In this document: one piece after another, positions 1-8,847 of the stretch | Numbering within the stretch: the stretch's first letter is position 1 | Layout of the letters: the number at the start of each line of letters is the position of its first letter | DNA from: Rhizobium ruizarguesonis | GTDB taxonomy: Bacteria; Pseudomonadota; Alphaproteobacteria; Rhizobiales; Rhizobiaceae | Length of the DNA stretch: 64,000 nucleotides | Reading direction: 5' to 3' | NCBI RefSeq assembly: GCF_012349115.1 | Contig: NZ_PQIG01000084.1 | Coordinates: 1-64,000, forward strand | Notes under the pieces: generated by a model | Told to the model about the DNA's origin: nothing | Databases searched by the model: none | The model's input: the letters and a program-made list of their open reading frames with translations, nothing else | Position numbers and translations under genes: made by a program

Positions 1-634
1 CGTGCTGGCGTGCTGCAATGTGAATAGCCGTATCGGTATTGTCCTTCAGCGGCACCGGCTTGCCGCCGCGCACGCCTTCGTCGCAGGTGATGACGAAGGT
101 GGATTCGCAATCGACGATACGCCCCGCCAAGGCCTCCGGCGAGAAACCGCCGAAGACGACCGAGTGCACCGCGCCGATGCGAGCGCAGGCGAGCATCGCA
201 TAGGCGGCTTCGGGGATCATCGGCATGTAGATGGTGACGCGATCGCCCTTCTTGACGCCGTGCTTCTTCAAGACGTTCGCCATCCGGCAGACATGCTCGT
301 AGAGCTCGTTATAGGTGACCTTCTTATCGATATAGGGGTTGTCGCCTTCCCAAATGATCGCCACCTGGTCGCCATTCGTTTTCAGATGCCGGTCGATGCA
401 GTTGTAGGAGACGTTTGTCTGACCGTCCTCGAACCACTTGATCGAAACCTTGCCGGTAAAGGAAGTGTTCTTGACCTTGGTATAGGGCTTGAACCAGTCG
501 ATCCGCTTGCCGTGCTTGCCCCAGAACTTATCCGGGTTCTCGACGCTTTCCTCGTACCATTTCAGGTACTTTTCCTTATCGATCAGGGCGCGCGCCTTCA
601 CCGGCTTCGTGACCGGATAGATCTTCTCCGACAT
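1..634 (-). CDS. acsA: acetyl-CoA synthetase, N-terminal 211 residues (gene runs off the left edge)
   Basis: Reading leftward from the ATG at 634 gives a protein that begins MSEKIYPVTKPVKARALI and stays open to the window edge. It has the N-terminal acetyl-CoA synthetase domain (residues about 10-70, with WFKPYTKVKNTSF and YNCIDRH) and the start of the AMP-binding domain (MPMIPEAAYAMLACARIGA). The full enzyme activates acetate to acetyl-CoA through acetyl-AMP; family length is about 650 residues, so two thirds of it lie outside. An AGGAGG-like ribosome site (CCTCCT on the plus strand at 641-646) sits just upstream and supports this start. It is divergent from trcR. The catalytic lysine cannot be checked here. 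Acs is preferred over PrpE because the sequence lacks the PrpE-like features of the 2.8-4.7 kb gene; confidence in the family is high. Confidence 0.93.
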   Translation of the reverse strand, partial: MSEKIYPVTKPVKARALIDKEKYLKWYEESVENPDKFWGKHGKRIDWFKPYTKVKNTSFTGKVSIKWFEDGQTNVSYNCIDRHLKTNGDQVAIIWEGDNPYIDKKVTYNELYEHVCRMANVLKKHGVKKGDRVTIYMPMIPEAAYAMLACARIGAVHSVVFGGFSPEALAGRIVDCESTFVITCDEGVRGGKPVPLKDNTDTAIHIAARQH

Positions 635-865
635 GCAACTCCTCCTCATGGGACATGCGACGGGCCGCGTGAGCTAGGAAGGGCCCGGACTGAAATCACG
701 GCAATTCATAGCAGTTCGCACCGTCACGGCAATTAGACGAAGGTCATTTCATTTCGGAAGAATTGCAATTATGCGACAGTGCGGTTATATAGCGGCATAT
801 TTCCCGGACATTGTGGTGACAATCCACGGACCGCGACCGGCGCGGACGATAGAAGGACTATATCC

Positions 866-1570
866 ATGGCTCAAACACTGCTCATGCCGAAGGCGACCGC
901 CATCTGGCTCGTCGACAATACGGCACTGTCTTTCGATCAGATCGCGCAGTTCTGCAAACTGCATCCGCTCGAAGTCAAGGCGATCGCCGACGGCGAAGCG
1001 GCGCAGGGCATCAAGGGCCTCGACCCGATCTCGACAGGACAGCTTTCCCGCGACGAGATTGCCCGCGCCGAGGCCAACCCGAACCACAAGCTGAAGCTTT
1101 CCGAACCGAAGGTGCGCGTGCCGGAATCCAAGCGCCGCGGTCCGCGTTATACGCCGGTTTCCAAGCGCCAGGACCGCCCGAACGCCATTCTCTGGCTCGT
1201 TCGCAACCATCCGGAGCTGAAGGACGCGCAGATTTCCCGCCTCGTCGGCACGACGAAGTCGACCATCGAGCAAATCCGCGAGCGCACCCACTGGAACTCC
1301 GCCAACCTGGCGCCGATGGATCCGGTAACGCTCGGCCTCTGCAGCCAGATCGATCTCGACATGGAAGTGGAAAAGGCCTCCAAGGGCCGTCCGCTGCCGA
1401 CCGCTGCCGAGCTTGGCGCAACGCTGCAATCGGCTCAGGAAACCGAGCGCCTGACCCCGAGCTACGAGCGCGAGGAGGAAAAGGAAAAGGAAATCGACGC
1501 CGATGCCGTCTTCCGCAAGCTGAGCTCGCTGCGCTCGGCGCCGAAGGACGAGGACGACGATCAGTACTGA
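866..1570 (+). CDS. trcR: DUF1013 family transcription regulator TrcR
   Basis: This 234-residue protein matches the DUF1013 family found in alphaproteobacteria. From established knowledge, the Caulobacter member TrcR associates with RNA polymerase and influences cell-cycle promoters. Visible features are a conserved N-terminal block (about 1-60, with MAQTLLMPKATAIWLVDNT and an HTH-like LSFDQIAQFCKLHPLEVKAI), a second HTH-like block (about 105-140, with AILWLVRNHPELKDAQISRL and VGTTKSTIEQIRERTHW), and a highly acidic C-terminal tail ending DEDDDQY. The ATG at 866 is chosen because AGAAGGA lies at 851-857 and homology starts there; an upstream in-frame ATG at 779 has no family-like sequence. 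It stands alone, divergent from acsA, and is closed by a strong hairpin. Basis: family recognition; function inferred from Caulobacter. Confidence 0.88.
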   Translation: MAQTLLMPKATAIWLVDNTALSFDQIAQFCKLHPLEVKAIADGEAAQGIKGLDPISTGQLSRDEIARAEANPNHKLKLSEPKVRVPESKRRGPRYTPVSKRQDRPNAILWLVRNHPELKDAQISRLVGTTKSTIEQIRERTHWNSANLAPMDPVTLGLCSQIDLDMEVEKASKGRPLPTAAELGATLQSAQETERLTPSYEREEEKEKEIDADAVFRKLSSLRSAPKDEDDDQY

Positions 1571-1586
1571 GACATCATAGATCTCA

Positions 1587-1628
1587 CAAAAAACCCCGCC
1601 GGTATGAGCTGACCGGCGGGGTTTTTTG
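1587..1628. terminator. bidirectional intrinsic terminator between trcR and the flagellin gene
   Basis: A 10-bp perfect stem (CCCCGCCGGT at 1594-1603 pairing with ACCGGCGGGG at 1612-1621) is flanked by six or more A on the left and TTTTTT on the right. It can therefore end transcription of trcR (rightward) and of the convergent flagellin gene (leftward). Confidence 0.9.
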
Positions 1629-1649
1629 TTGCGGATTGGCTGTTTCGAA

Positions 1650-2585
1650 TTAGCTGCGGAACAGGGTGAGAATGTTCTGCGCCGAACTGTTGGCGATCGA
1701 TAGCGACTGGATGGCGAGCTGCTGCTGCGTCTGCAACGCCGAGAGCTTGCTCGATTCCTCTTCCATATCGGCATCGACCAGACGGCCGACGCCGGAGTCG
1801 ATCGAATCGTGCAGACCGCTGACGAATGTTTCCTGCAGCTGGATCCGGGTCGAGATCGAGCCCAATGCCGAGCCGGCGGCGGTCATAGCGCCGAGAACCA
1901 GTTCGACACCGGTCAGGGCTGCGTCAAGCTGACCCTGGGTGAAACCGGTGATGTCGAGATCATATATTGACGCCATGACGATGACGGTGCCGCCATAGGT
2001 TCCGTTGAAGGCCGTGCCGATGATACCGCTGGACGTCTCGATTGCACCGGTGCTCGTCATGCCGAAAAGCACGTTTCCAAGCGAGCCCGAATCAAGCACG
2101 TAGTCCGTCATCTTGACGGAGACGGCATTGCTGCCGTCGCGCACGAAGGACGAAACAACGCTCTTCGTGCCGGAGGCGCCGGCAACCCAGTTCTCGCCGG
2201 AGAAGGACGCCGATTGAGCGATGCTGAGCAGTTGCTCCTGCAGCTGGTCGAGTTCTTGCTGGATCTTCGTCTTGTCGACGCCCTTTTCCGTGGCGGCGAC
2301 GATCTTGGCCTTGATGTCACTGACGACATCGAGTGCGCTATCCATGGCCGAATAGGCGGTATCGACCTTGGCCGCGCCGAGACCGAGCGCGTCGGAGACG
2401 GCCGAAAGCGCCTTGTTGTCAGAACGCATGGTCGTAGCAATCGACCAGTAAGCGGCATTGTCAGCCGCCTTTTCGACACGATAACCCGATGAAACGCGAC
2501 CCTGGGTGTCCTTGAGGCTATCGTTTACGCCGCGCAAAGTCTGCAGCGCTGCCATGGCAGCGTTGTTGGTAAGGATGCTTGTCAT
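1650..2585 (-). CDS. flagellin (isolated copy)
   Basis: A 311-residue flagellin, the filament subunit exported by the flagellar type III apparatus. The N-terminal D0/D1 region (MTSILTNNAAMAALQTL, then RVSSGYRVEKAADNAAYWSI at about 30-50) and the C-terminal D1/D0 helix (ALQTQQQLAIQSLSIANSS, ending ILTLFRS) are intact. The central variable part (about 140-230) is short, as in rhizobial flagellins. The start at 2585 is chosen over an ATG-like start 12 bases upstream because MTSILTN is the canonical flagellin N-terminus. No other motility gene is present in the window, so this is an orphan flagellin outside the main fla/flg cluster. Its upstream region holds a RIME-type repeat. Which fla paralogue it is cannot be decided from sequence alone. 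Confidence 0.93.
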   Translation of the reverse strand: MTSILTNNAAMAALQTLRGVNDSLKDTQGRVSSGYRVEKAADNAAYWSIATTMRSDNKALSAVSDALGLGAAKVDTAYSAMDSALDVVSDIKAKIVAATEKGVDKTKIQQELDQLQEQLLSIAQSASFSGENWVAGASGTKSVVSSFVRDGSNAVSVKMTDYVLDSGSLGNVLFGMTSTGAIETSSGIIGTAFNGTYGGTVIVMASIYDLDITGFTQGQLDAALTGVELVLGAMTAAGSALGSISTRIQLQETFVSGLHDSIDSGVGRLVDADMEEESSKLSALQTQQQLAIQSLSIANSSAQNILTLFRS

Positions 2586-2627
2586 GATCCGTTCCACAAT
2601 CGTTGAGAAAGAGGCAATCCGGACTAC

Positions 2628-2724
2628 AGCGCCGCGCGTCTTTCAGACGCGCAAAGGACGCTGTAGCACTTCTACTGCTGCATAATTTTGGCCTTAAATC
2701 GATTCCGATTTAAGGAATTATGCA
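2628..2724. repeat. RIME-type intergenic mosaic element, copy 1
   Basis: Two palindromes in tandem: the first at 2628-2663 (CAGCGCCGCGCGTC ... GACGCGCAAAGGACGCTG) and the second at 2679-2724 (TGCATAATT ... TTAAATCGATTCCGATTTAA ... AATTATGCA). The same two-palindrome unit recurs at 58020-58118 and, inverted and more diverged, at 35613-35716. The arrangement agrees with the Rhizobium-specific intergenic mosaic elements known from this genus. It lies upstream of the flagellin gene. Confidence 0.85.
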
Positions 2725-2842
2725 GTAGGCCGGTAACGGCGACCGCGTCATGCAAAGCCTGCTATGCAAGCCATTGCCGTTAACAAATGCTTGCAACAAC
2801 ATGGTTAACAATTCCTCAATTAGCTTTACCGAAAGTTTAATT

Positions 2843-4753
2843 TCACATCGGCAGGGAGCCCAAACCGCGCCCACGCAGCGCCTCGGCAATTTCCTCTAAA
2901 ATCGTTGGATCATCAATGGTTGCAGGCATTTTCCACGGTATGCCATCAGCGATCTTCTGCATCGTGCCGCGCAGGATTTTGCCGGAGCGTGTCTTCGGCA
3001 ACCGGTTAACGGTGATGGCCGTCTTGAAGGCGGCGACAGGCCCGATCGAATCACGAATCATCGCCACGACCTCTGATTCGATCGCCGTCGCGTCCCGGGA
3101 AACATGTCGTTTCAGCACCAGGAAACCGCAGGGCGCCTGACCCTTCAGCACATCGATCACGCCGATAACAGCGCATTCGGCGACATCGGGATGACGCGCG
3201 CAGACCTCCTCCATCGCCCCGGTCGAGAGCCGATGACCGGCGCAATTGATGATGTCGTCGGTGCGCGACATGATGAAGAGATAGCCGTCTTCGTCGACAT
3301 AGCCGGCGTCGGCCGTCTTGTAGTAACCGGGAAACTCGTCGAGATAGGCCGATCGGAAACGCTCGTCCGCGTTCCAGAGGGTCGGCAGACAGCCGGGCGG
3401 CAAGGGCAGCTTGATGACGATATTGCCAAGCGTTCCCGCCTCGATCGGATGACCGGCATCATCGAGCACCGCAATATCATAGCCGGGCATCGGCAGTGTC
3501 GGCGAACCGTGCTTGATGGGAAGGGCACCGAGACCGAGCGGATTTGCCGCGATTGGCCAGCCGGTCTCCGTCTGCCACCAATGATCGATGACGGGTATGC
3601 CAAGCATGCGCTCCGCCCATTTCAACGTTTCGGGATCCGCCCTCTCGCCGGCCAGAAACAGCGCCCGTAGATCCGGCATAGGATATTGGCGCATCAGTTC
3701 ACCGTCACCGTCCTCCCGCCGGATGGCGCGGAATGCCGTTGGCGCCGTGAAGAGCACCCGCACCTGATATTCTGAAACAATGCGCCAAAATGTGCCCGCA
3801 TCTGGAGTGCCGACCGGCTTCCCCTCGAAGATCAGTGTGGTTACGCCTGATAGCAGCGGGGCATAGACGATATAGGAATGTCCGACGACCCAGCCGATAT
3901 CCGAAGCCGTCCAGAAGACCTCGCCCGGCTTCAAGCCGTAGATATTCCGCATCGACCAGTTGAGCGCGACCATATGGCCGCCATTGTCGCGCACGACGCC
4001 CTTCGGCTGGCCTGTCGTGCCCGAGGTATAGAGGATGTAGAGCGGATCGGTCGCCTTGACGGAGACACAGGCGATCTCGGCGCCACGATGCCGCGCCACC
4101 GCCGTCTCGAAATCCTGATCGCGACCGCTGGCGAGATCTGCGCGAAGCTCAGGCCGCTGCAGCACCAGACAGCGGCCCGGCTTCGAATGCGCGATCTCGA
4201 TCGCCTGATCGACCAGAGGCTTGTAGGCGACGATGCGACCAGGCTCGAGCCCGCAGCTCGCGGTGATCACCAGCTTCGCACCGCAATCGTCGATGCGCGC
4301 CGCAAGTTCGCTGGCGGCAAACCCGCCGAAAACGACGGAGTGAACCGCACCGATGCGGGCGCAGGCGAGCATGGAAAAGACCGCCTCCGGCACCATCGGC
4401 ATATAAAGGATGACGCGATCGCCTTTGCCGATGCCGCGCTCGACCAGCGCTGCTGCAATGGCCATCACATCCCGAAGCACCTCGTCATAGGTGAAATGAC
4501 GCTTCTCGCCGTTCATTGCGCTGTCGAAGATGACCGCTGTCTCGCCGCCGCGGCCGGCAGCCACGTGCCGGTCCAGGCAATTGTGGCAGGTATTGGTTTC
4601 CGCTCCAGAGAACCAGCGGCCATAGACGCCCTCATTGGGCGAAAAAATCCGCTCCGGCGGCTTGAACCAGTCGATGCCGACGGCTGCTTCGCGCCAGAAG
4701 GCTTCGGGATCGCGTTTCCAGGCCGCATAGGCCTGATGATAGCCGTTCTGCAT
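2843..4753 (-). CDS. prpE: propionyl-CoA synthetase / acetyl-CoA synthetase-like acyl-CoA ligase
   Basis: A 636-residue acyl-adenylate-forming enzyme. It has the ACS N-terminal domain (1-60, YQAYAAWKRDPEAFW-like), the AMP-binding core with the P-loop YTSGTTGQPKG at 242-252, the WWQTETGWPI motif, and the C-terminal lid with the catalytic lysine K592 in LPKTRSGKILRGTM. Length and these blocks fit PrpE-type short-chain acyl-CoA synthetases, which activate propionate (or acetate) via acyl-AMP. The start is supported by GGAGGAG seven bases or so upstream of the ATG at 4753. It is monocistronic in appearance and lies 4 kb from a true acsA. PrpE rather than AcsA is suggested by the N-terminus and the YGLKPGEVFWTASDIGWVVG block; the actual acyl substrate is an inference. 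Confidence 0.85.
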   Translation of the reverse strand: MQNGYHQAYAAWKRDPEAFWREAAVGIDWFKPPERIFSPNEGVYGRWFSGAETNTCHNCLDRHVAAGRGGETAVIFDSAMNGEKRHFTYDEVLRDVMAIAAALVERGIGKGDRVILYMPMVPEAVFSMLACARIGAVHSVVFGGFAASELAARIDDCGAKLVITASCGLEPGRIVAYKPLVDQAIEIAHSKPGRCLVLQRPELRADLASGRDQDFETAVARHRGAEIACVSVKATDPLYILYTSGTTGQPKGVVRDNGGHMVALNWSMRNIYGLKPGEVFWTASDIGWVVGHSYIVYAPLLSGVTTLIFEGKPVGTPDAGTFWRIVSEYQVRVLFTAPTAFRAIRREDGDGELMRQYPMPDLRALFLAGERADPETLKWAERMLGIPVIDHWWQTETGWPIAANPLGLGALPIKHGSPTLPMPGYDIAVLDDAGHPIEAGTLGNIVIKLPLPPGCLPTLWNADERFRSAYLDEFPGYYKTADAGYVDEDGYLFIMSRTDDIINCAGHRLSTGAMEEVCARHPDVAECAVIGVIDVLKGQAPCGFLVLKRHVSRDATAIESEVVAMIRDSIGPVAAFKTAITVNRLPKTRSGKILRGTMQKIADGIPWKMPATIDDPTILEEIAEALRGRGLGSLPM

Positions 4754-4835
4754 TTGCTCCTCCCCAGGACATGCAACCTCGATCTTAAATCTAGACGGGG
4801 TGAAGCGAGACAGGAAGCCCGACCAAAGCCGCGTA

Positions 4836-5495
4836 TCAGCGCGCGCCGAAAATCGCCGATCCGACGCGGACGCTTGTGGCGCCGAAGGCGATAGCCGTCT
4901 CGTAGTCGCCCGACATGCCCATGGAAAGTTTTTCGACGCCGCATTTGAGCGCGAGCTTTGCCAGCAGGGCGAAATGCGGCCCGGGGTTTTCCTCGGCCGG
5001 CGGAATGCACATCAACCCTTCGATGGAAAGGCCGAGCTCGTCGCGGCAGAAGGCGACGAAGGCTGGCGTGTCGTCAGGAGCAATGCCCGCCTTCTGCGGT
5101 TCGAGCCCGCTATTGACCTGGACGTAGAGCCGCAGCGTCTTGGCTTGCCGCTTCATCTCCTCGGCAAGCGCGCGGGCGATCTTTTCCCGGTCCACCGTCT
5201 CGATGACGTCGAAAAGCGCTACGGCATCCGCCGCCTTGTTCGATTGCAGCGGTCCGATCAGATGCAGCTCGATATCGAGCCGCTCAGCCTTCAGCGCCGG
5301 CCACTTGCCCTGGCTTTCCTGCACGCGGTTCTCGCCGAAAACCCGCTGTCCGGCTTCGATGGCCGGTCGGATTGCGTCCGCCTCGAAGGTCTTCGACACC
5401 GCGACGAGCTGAACGGAACCCGCCGGACGACCTGCCGCGCGTTCCTCGGCCGCAATCCGTGATCGCACGTCGTTCAACCGCTCTTGAAGTTCCAT
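4836..5495 (-). CDS. YggS/PROSC family pyridoxal-phosphate homeostasis protein
   Basis: A 219-residue single-domain TIM-barrel PLP protein of the YggS family, cytosolic, involved in PLP and amino-acid homeostasis and without known catalysis. The PLP lysine is K35 in LVAVSKTF; other family blocks are FGENRVQESQGKW, HLIGPLQSNK, the LSMGMSGDYETAI phosphate-binding loop and the terminal VRVGSAIFGAR. The ATG at 5495 is chosen because GAGG lies 7 bases upstream and the family begins here; an in-frame ATG 24 bases earlier lacks such a site. It is divergent from leuS. Confidence 0.93.
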   Translation of the reverse strand: MELQERLNDVRSRIAAEERAAGRPAGSVQLVAVSKTFEADAIRPAIEAGQRVFGENRVQESQGKWPALKAERLDIELHLIGPLQSNKAADAVALFDVIETVDREKIARALAEEMKRQAKTLRLYVQVNSGLEPQKAGIAPDDTPAFVAFCRDELGLSIEGLMCIPPAEENPGPHFALLAKLALKCGVEKLSMGMSGDYETAIAFGATSVRVGSAIFGAR

Positions 5496-5695
5496 CGTTC
5501 TGCCTCGACATACCAGCATGAAAGGATTGGCAATGAACTAACCAGCCAACCTGTGCTTGCCAAGACCCGCCTTCGCGAAATCGCTTGCGCGTGATCAAGA
5601 TCGGACTCTTGCAGCGCCTGCAAAACTTGACGCTACGGTGGTTTCATGGTGAAGGTCTCGACCAACTCCCCTGATTTTCCGGAAATACGAATACC

Positions 5696-8326
5696 ATGGC
5701 CACCGAACGTTATAATCCGCGCGACGCCGAGCCCCGCTGGCAGCAGAAATGGAATGAAGACAAGGTCTTCGAGACCGACAACGCCGATCCGCGCGAAAAA
5801 TATTACGTCCTCGAAATGTTCCCCTATCCGTCGGGGCGCATCCATATGGGCCATGTCCGCAATTACGCCATGGGCGATGTCGTCGCCCGCTACAAGCGCG
5901 CCCGCGGTTACAACGTGCTGCATCCAATGGGCTGGGACGCCTTCGGCATGCCGGCGGAGAATGCCGCCATGGAGCGTGGCGTTCACCCCGCCTCTTGGAC
6001 CTACCAGAATATCGCCTCGATGAAGGCGCAGCTGAAGGCCATGGGGCTTTCGCTGGACTGGAGCCGCGAATTCGCCACCTGCGACGTCGAATATTACCAG
6101 CACCAGCAGCATCTCTTCGTGGATTTCCTGGAGAAGGGCCTGGTCTATCGCAAGCAGTCCAAGGTCAACTGGGATCCTGTCGATAATACCGTGCTCGCCA
6201 ACGAACAGGTAATCGATGGACGCGGCTGGCGTTCCGGTGCGCTCGTCGAACAGCGCGAATTGACGCAATGGTTCTTCAAGATCACCGACTTTAGCCAGGA
6301 TCTGCTGGACGCGCTGGATACGCTCGACCAGTGGCCGGAAAAAGTCCGCCTGATGCAGAAGAACTGGATCGGCCGTTCGGAGGGCCTGACGATCCGCTGG
6401 GAGATCGTGCCGGAAACGGCACCTGCCGGCGAGAGCGAAGTCACGGTCTATACGACCCGGCCGGACACGCTCTTCGGCGCCTCTTTCCTGGCGATCGCCG
6501 CCGATCATCCGCTGGCGAAGGATGCCGCCGCGAAGAACCCTGATATCGACGCCTTCTGCGAGGAGTGCCGTCGCGCGGGCACGTCGCTCGCAGCGCTCGA
6601 GACCGCCGAAAAGAAGGGCATGGATACCGGTATCCGCGTCAGGCATCCGCTTGATCCCTCTTGGGAGCTGCCCGTCTATATCGCCAACTTCGTCCTGATG
6701 GATTACGGCACGGGCGCGATCTTCGGCTGCCCGTCGGGCGACCAGCGCGACCTTGATTTTGCACGCAAATATGACCTGCCGGTTGTGGCCGTCGTCATGC
6801 CAAGGGATGGCGATGCGGCAAGCTTTTCCGTCGGCGACACGGCCTATGACGGTGATGGTGTGATGATCAATTCGCGCTTCCTCGACGGCAAGACCACAGA
6901 GGAAGCCTTCGATGTCGTCGCCGATCGGGTGTCGGCCGCTTCGCTCGGCAATGCACCGCAGGGCGAGCGCAAGGTCAACTTCCGTCTGCGCGACTGGGGT
7001 ATTTCCCGCCAGCGTTATTGGGGCTGCCCGATCCCGGTCATCCATTGCGATGATTGCGGTGTCGTGCCGGTGCCGAAGGAGGACCTGCCTGTCAAACTGC
7101 CCGACGACGTCGCTTTCGACCAGCCCGGCAATCCGCTCGACCGTCATCCGACCTGGCGTCATGTCTCTTGCCCGAACTGCGGCAAGGATGCACGCCGCGA
7201 GACGGATACAATGGATACCTTCGTCGATTCGAGCTGGTATTTCACCCGCTTCACCGCGCCCTGGGAAGACAAGCCGACCGATCCGGAAGCGGCAAACCGC
7301 TGGCTGCCGGTCGACCAGTATATCGGCGGCATCGAGCACGCGATCCTGCACCTGCTCTATTCTCGCTTCTTCACCCGCGCCATGCGCGAGACCGGTCACG
7401 TCGCCGCCACCGAACCTTTTAAGGGTCTCTTCACCCAAGGCATGGTGGTCCACGAAACCTATAGCCGCGGCGCCGGCGCCGGCCGCGAATGGGTGGCACC
7501 CGCCGATATCCGCATCGACGAACTCGACGGCAAACGCCGGGCTTTCCTGCTGACGTCGGGCGAGGAAGTCGCGATCGGCTCGATCGAGAAAATGTCTAAG
7601 TCGAAGAAGAACGTCGTCGATCCTGACGATATCATTGCCTCCTACGGCGCTGATACCGCTCGTTTCTTCGTTCTGTCCGACTCCCCGCCGGAGCGCGATG
7701 TCATCTGGTCCGAAGCGGGCGTCGAAGGCGCTCATCGCTTTACCCAGCGTTTGTGGCGCCTGATTTCCGAAGCTGCGGAGGCGCTCTCCGCCGTCGCACC
7801 GGCGCCGGCAACCGATGGGGAAGCGTTGTCAATCTCGCAGGCTGCCCACAAAACGCTGAAGGCCGTCCAGAACGACTATGACAAGCTCTGGTTCAACAAG
7901 GCCGTTGCCCGAATTTATGAACTCGTCAACGCGCTGGCCGCACCGATGACGAAGGTTGCGGCGGGCGAGGGTGATGCAACCTACCGCGCGGCGGTACGCG
8001 ATGCCGCAGAGATCCTGATTCAACTCGTCTCTCCGATGACGCCGCATCTCGCTGAGGAATGCTGGGCCGCACTCGGCAATGAAAGGTTGCTTGCCCGGGC
8101 AAGCTGGCCGCAGTACGACGAAACACTCGTTATCGAAAACGATGTCGTCCTGCCGGTACAGATCAATGGCAAGAAACGCGCTGAATTGACAATTTCTCGC
8201 GATGCAGATCAGAATGCCGTTACCGACGCCGTGCTGGATCTGGATGCGGTGAAGAACGCGTTGAACGGACAGGCACCGAAAAAGATCATCGTGGTTCCCC
8301 AAAGGATTGTAAACATTGTCGTCTGA
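5696..8326 (+). CDS. leuS: leucyl-tRNA synthetase
   Basis: An 876-residue class I aminoacyl-tRNA synthetase that charges tRNA-Leu. The HIGH-type signature is HMGH at 50-53 in PYPSGRIHMGHVRNY; the KMSKS loop is at 632-636. Between them lie the editing (CP1) domain with TTRPDTLFGASF and the zinc-like CPNCGKDARRE segment, and the WYFTRF and VDQYIGGIEHAI.LHL blocks typical of LeuS. C-terminal anticodon-binding and tail domains are complete, ending RIVNIVV. Length is normal. It heads a short operon with lptE and holA: lptE begins inside its last codons. Confidence 0.98.
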   Translation: MATERYNPRDAEPRWQQKWNEDKVFETDNADPREKYYVLEMFPYPSGRIHMGHVRNYAMGDVVARYKRARGYNVLHPMGWDAFGMPAENAAMERGVHPASWTYQNIASMKAQLKAMGLSLDWSREFATCDVEYYQHQQHLFVDFLEKGLVYRKQSKVNWDPVDNTVLANEQVIDGRGWRSGALVEQRELTQWFFKITDFSQDLLDALDTLDQWPEKVRLMQKNWIGRSEGLTIRWEIVPETAPAGESEVTVYTTRPDTLFGASFLAIAADHPLAKDAAAKNPDIDAFCEECRRAGTSLAALETAEKKGMDTGIRVRHPLDPSWELPVYIANFVLMDYGTGAIFGCPSGDQRDLDFARKYDLPVVAVVMPRDGDAASFSVGDTAYDGDGVMINSRFLDGKTTEEAFDVVADRVSAASLGNAPQGERKVNFRLRDWGISRQRYWGCPIPVIHCDDCGVVPVPKEDLPVKLPDDVAFDQPGNPLDRHPTWRHVSCPNCGKDARRETDTMDTFVDSSWYFTRFTAPWEDKPTDPEAANRWLPVDQYIGGIEHAILHLLYSRFFTRAMRETGHVAATEPFKGLFTQGMVVHETYSRGAGAGREWVAPADIRIDELDGKRRAFLLTSGEEVAIGSIEKMSKSKKNVVDPDDIIASYGADTARFFVLSDSPPERDVIWSEAGVEGAHRFTQRLWRLISEAAEALSAVAPAPATDGEALSISQAAHKTLKAVQNDYDKLWFNKAVARIYELVNALAAPMTKVAAGEGDATYRAAVRDAAEILIQLVSPMTPHLAEECWAALGNERLLARASWPQYDETLVIENDVVLPVQINGKKRAELTISRDADQNAVTDAVLDLDAVKNALNGQAPKKIIVVPQRIVNIVV

Positions 8327-8837
8327 TATCGCTTGCAAGCTGGCCCGCAATGCCGGCATCGCTATGATCCTTGCCTCCGCGGCTTTTCTCTCCGCCTGCC
8401 AGGTTCGTCCGCTCTACTCCGAGAGTTCCGGTGTCACTGAAAAGCTTTCCTCGGTCGGCTTTTCCCCAGCAGGCAGCCGCATCGAACAACAGGTCCGTAA
8501 CCACTTGGTCTTCCTAGCGTCACGTGGGGCCGGCGAGCCGGAAAAACCGGAATATCAGGTCGAAATGCACGCCACGTCGACCGTTGCCGATACGTTGCTG
8601 ACCGAATCCGACGATACGTCGCGAGCCGGTCGTGTGACCGTCAGCGTCACCTACACGCTACGCGCGGCGACCGACAATCATGTCATCAAGGCCGGCAGCC
8701 GCGCGACCACGGCGCTGGTGGATTTCCCTGACCAGGAATTCGCAAAGCAGCGCGCAATCCGTGATGCCCAAAACCGTGCGGCAGATCAGGTAGCGGAATT
8801 CGTAGGGGCCGATATCGCCGCTGCCCTCAGCCGCTGA
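8316..8837 (+). CDS. lptE: LPS-assembly lipoprotein LptE
   Basis: A 173-residue lipoprotein. The N-terminus has a positively charged start, a hydrophobic core (AGIAMILASAAF) and a lipobox LSAC with the lipidated cysteine at residue 28. The rest fits the LptE fold that plugs the LptD outer-membrane pore for LPS insertion (QVRPLYSESS at the mature N-terminus, a C-terminal RDAQNRAADQVAEF helix). The start codon is TTG at 8316, eleven bases inside leuS, with AAAGGA at 8300-8305; translation is probably coupled to leuS. The leuS-lptE-holA order is shared widely among Gram-negative bacteria, which strengthens the call. Confidence 0.9.
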   Translation: MSSDIACKLARNAGIAMILASAAFLSACQVRPLYSESSGVTEKLSSVGFSPAGSRIEQQVRNHLVFLASRGAGEPEKPEYQVEMHATSTVADTLLTESDDTSRAGRVTVSVTYTLRAATDNHVIKAGSRATTALVDFPDQEFAKQRAIRDAQNRAADQVAEFVGADIAAALSR

Positions 8838-8847
8838 GGGCGGAGAT

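Noticed and set aside
5633..7735. 700-codon open frame on the minus strand opposite leuS
   Set aside because: It is the antisense shadow of leuS; high GC gives long antisense frames, there is no ribosome site or family-like sequence, and leuS is certain.
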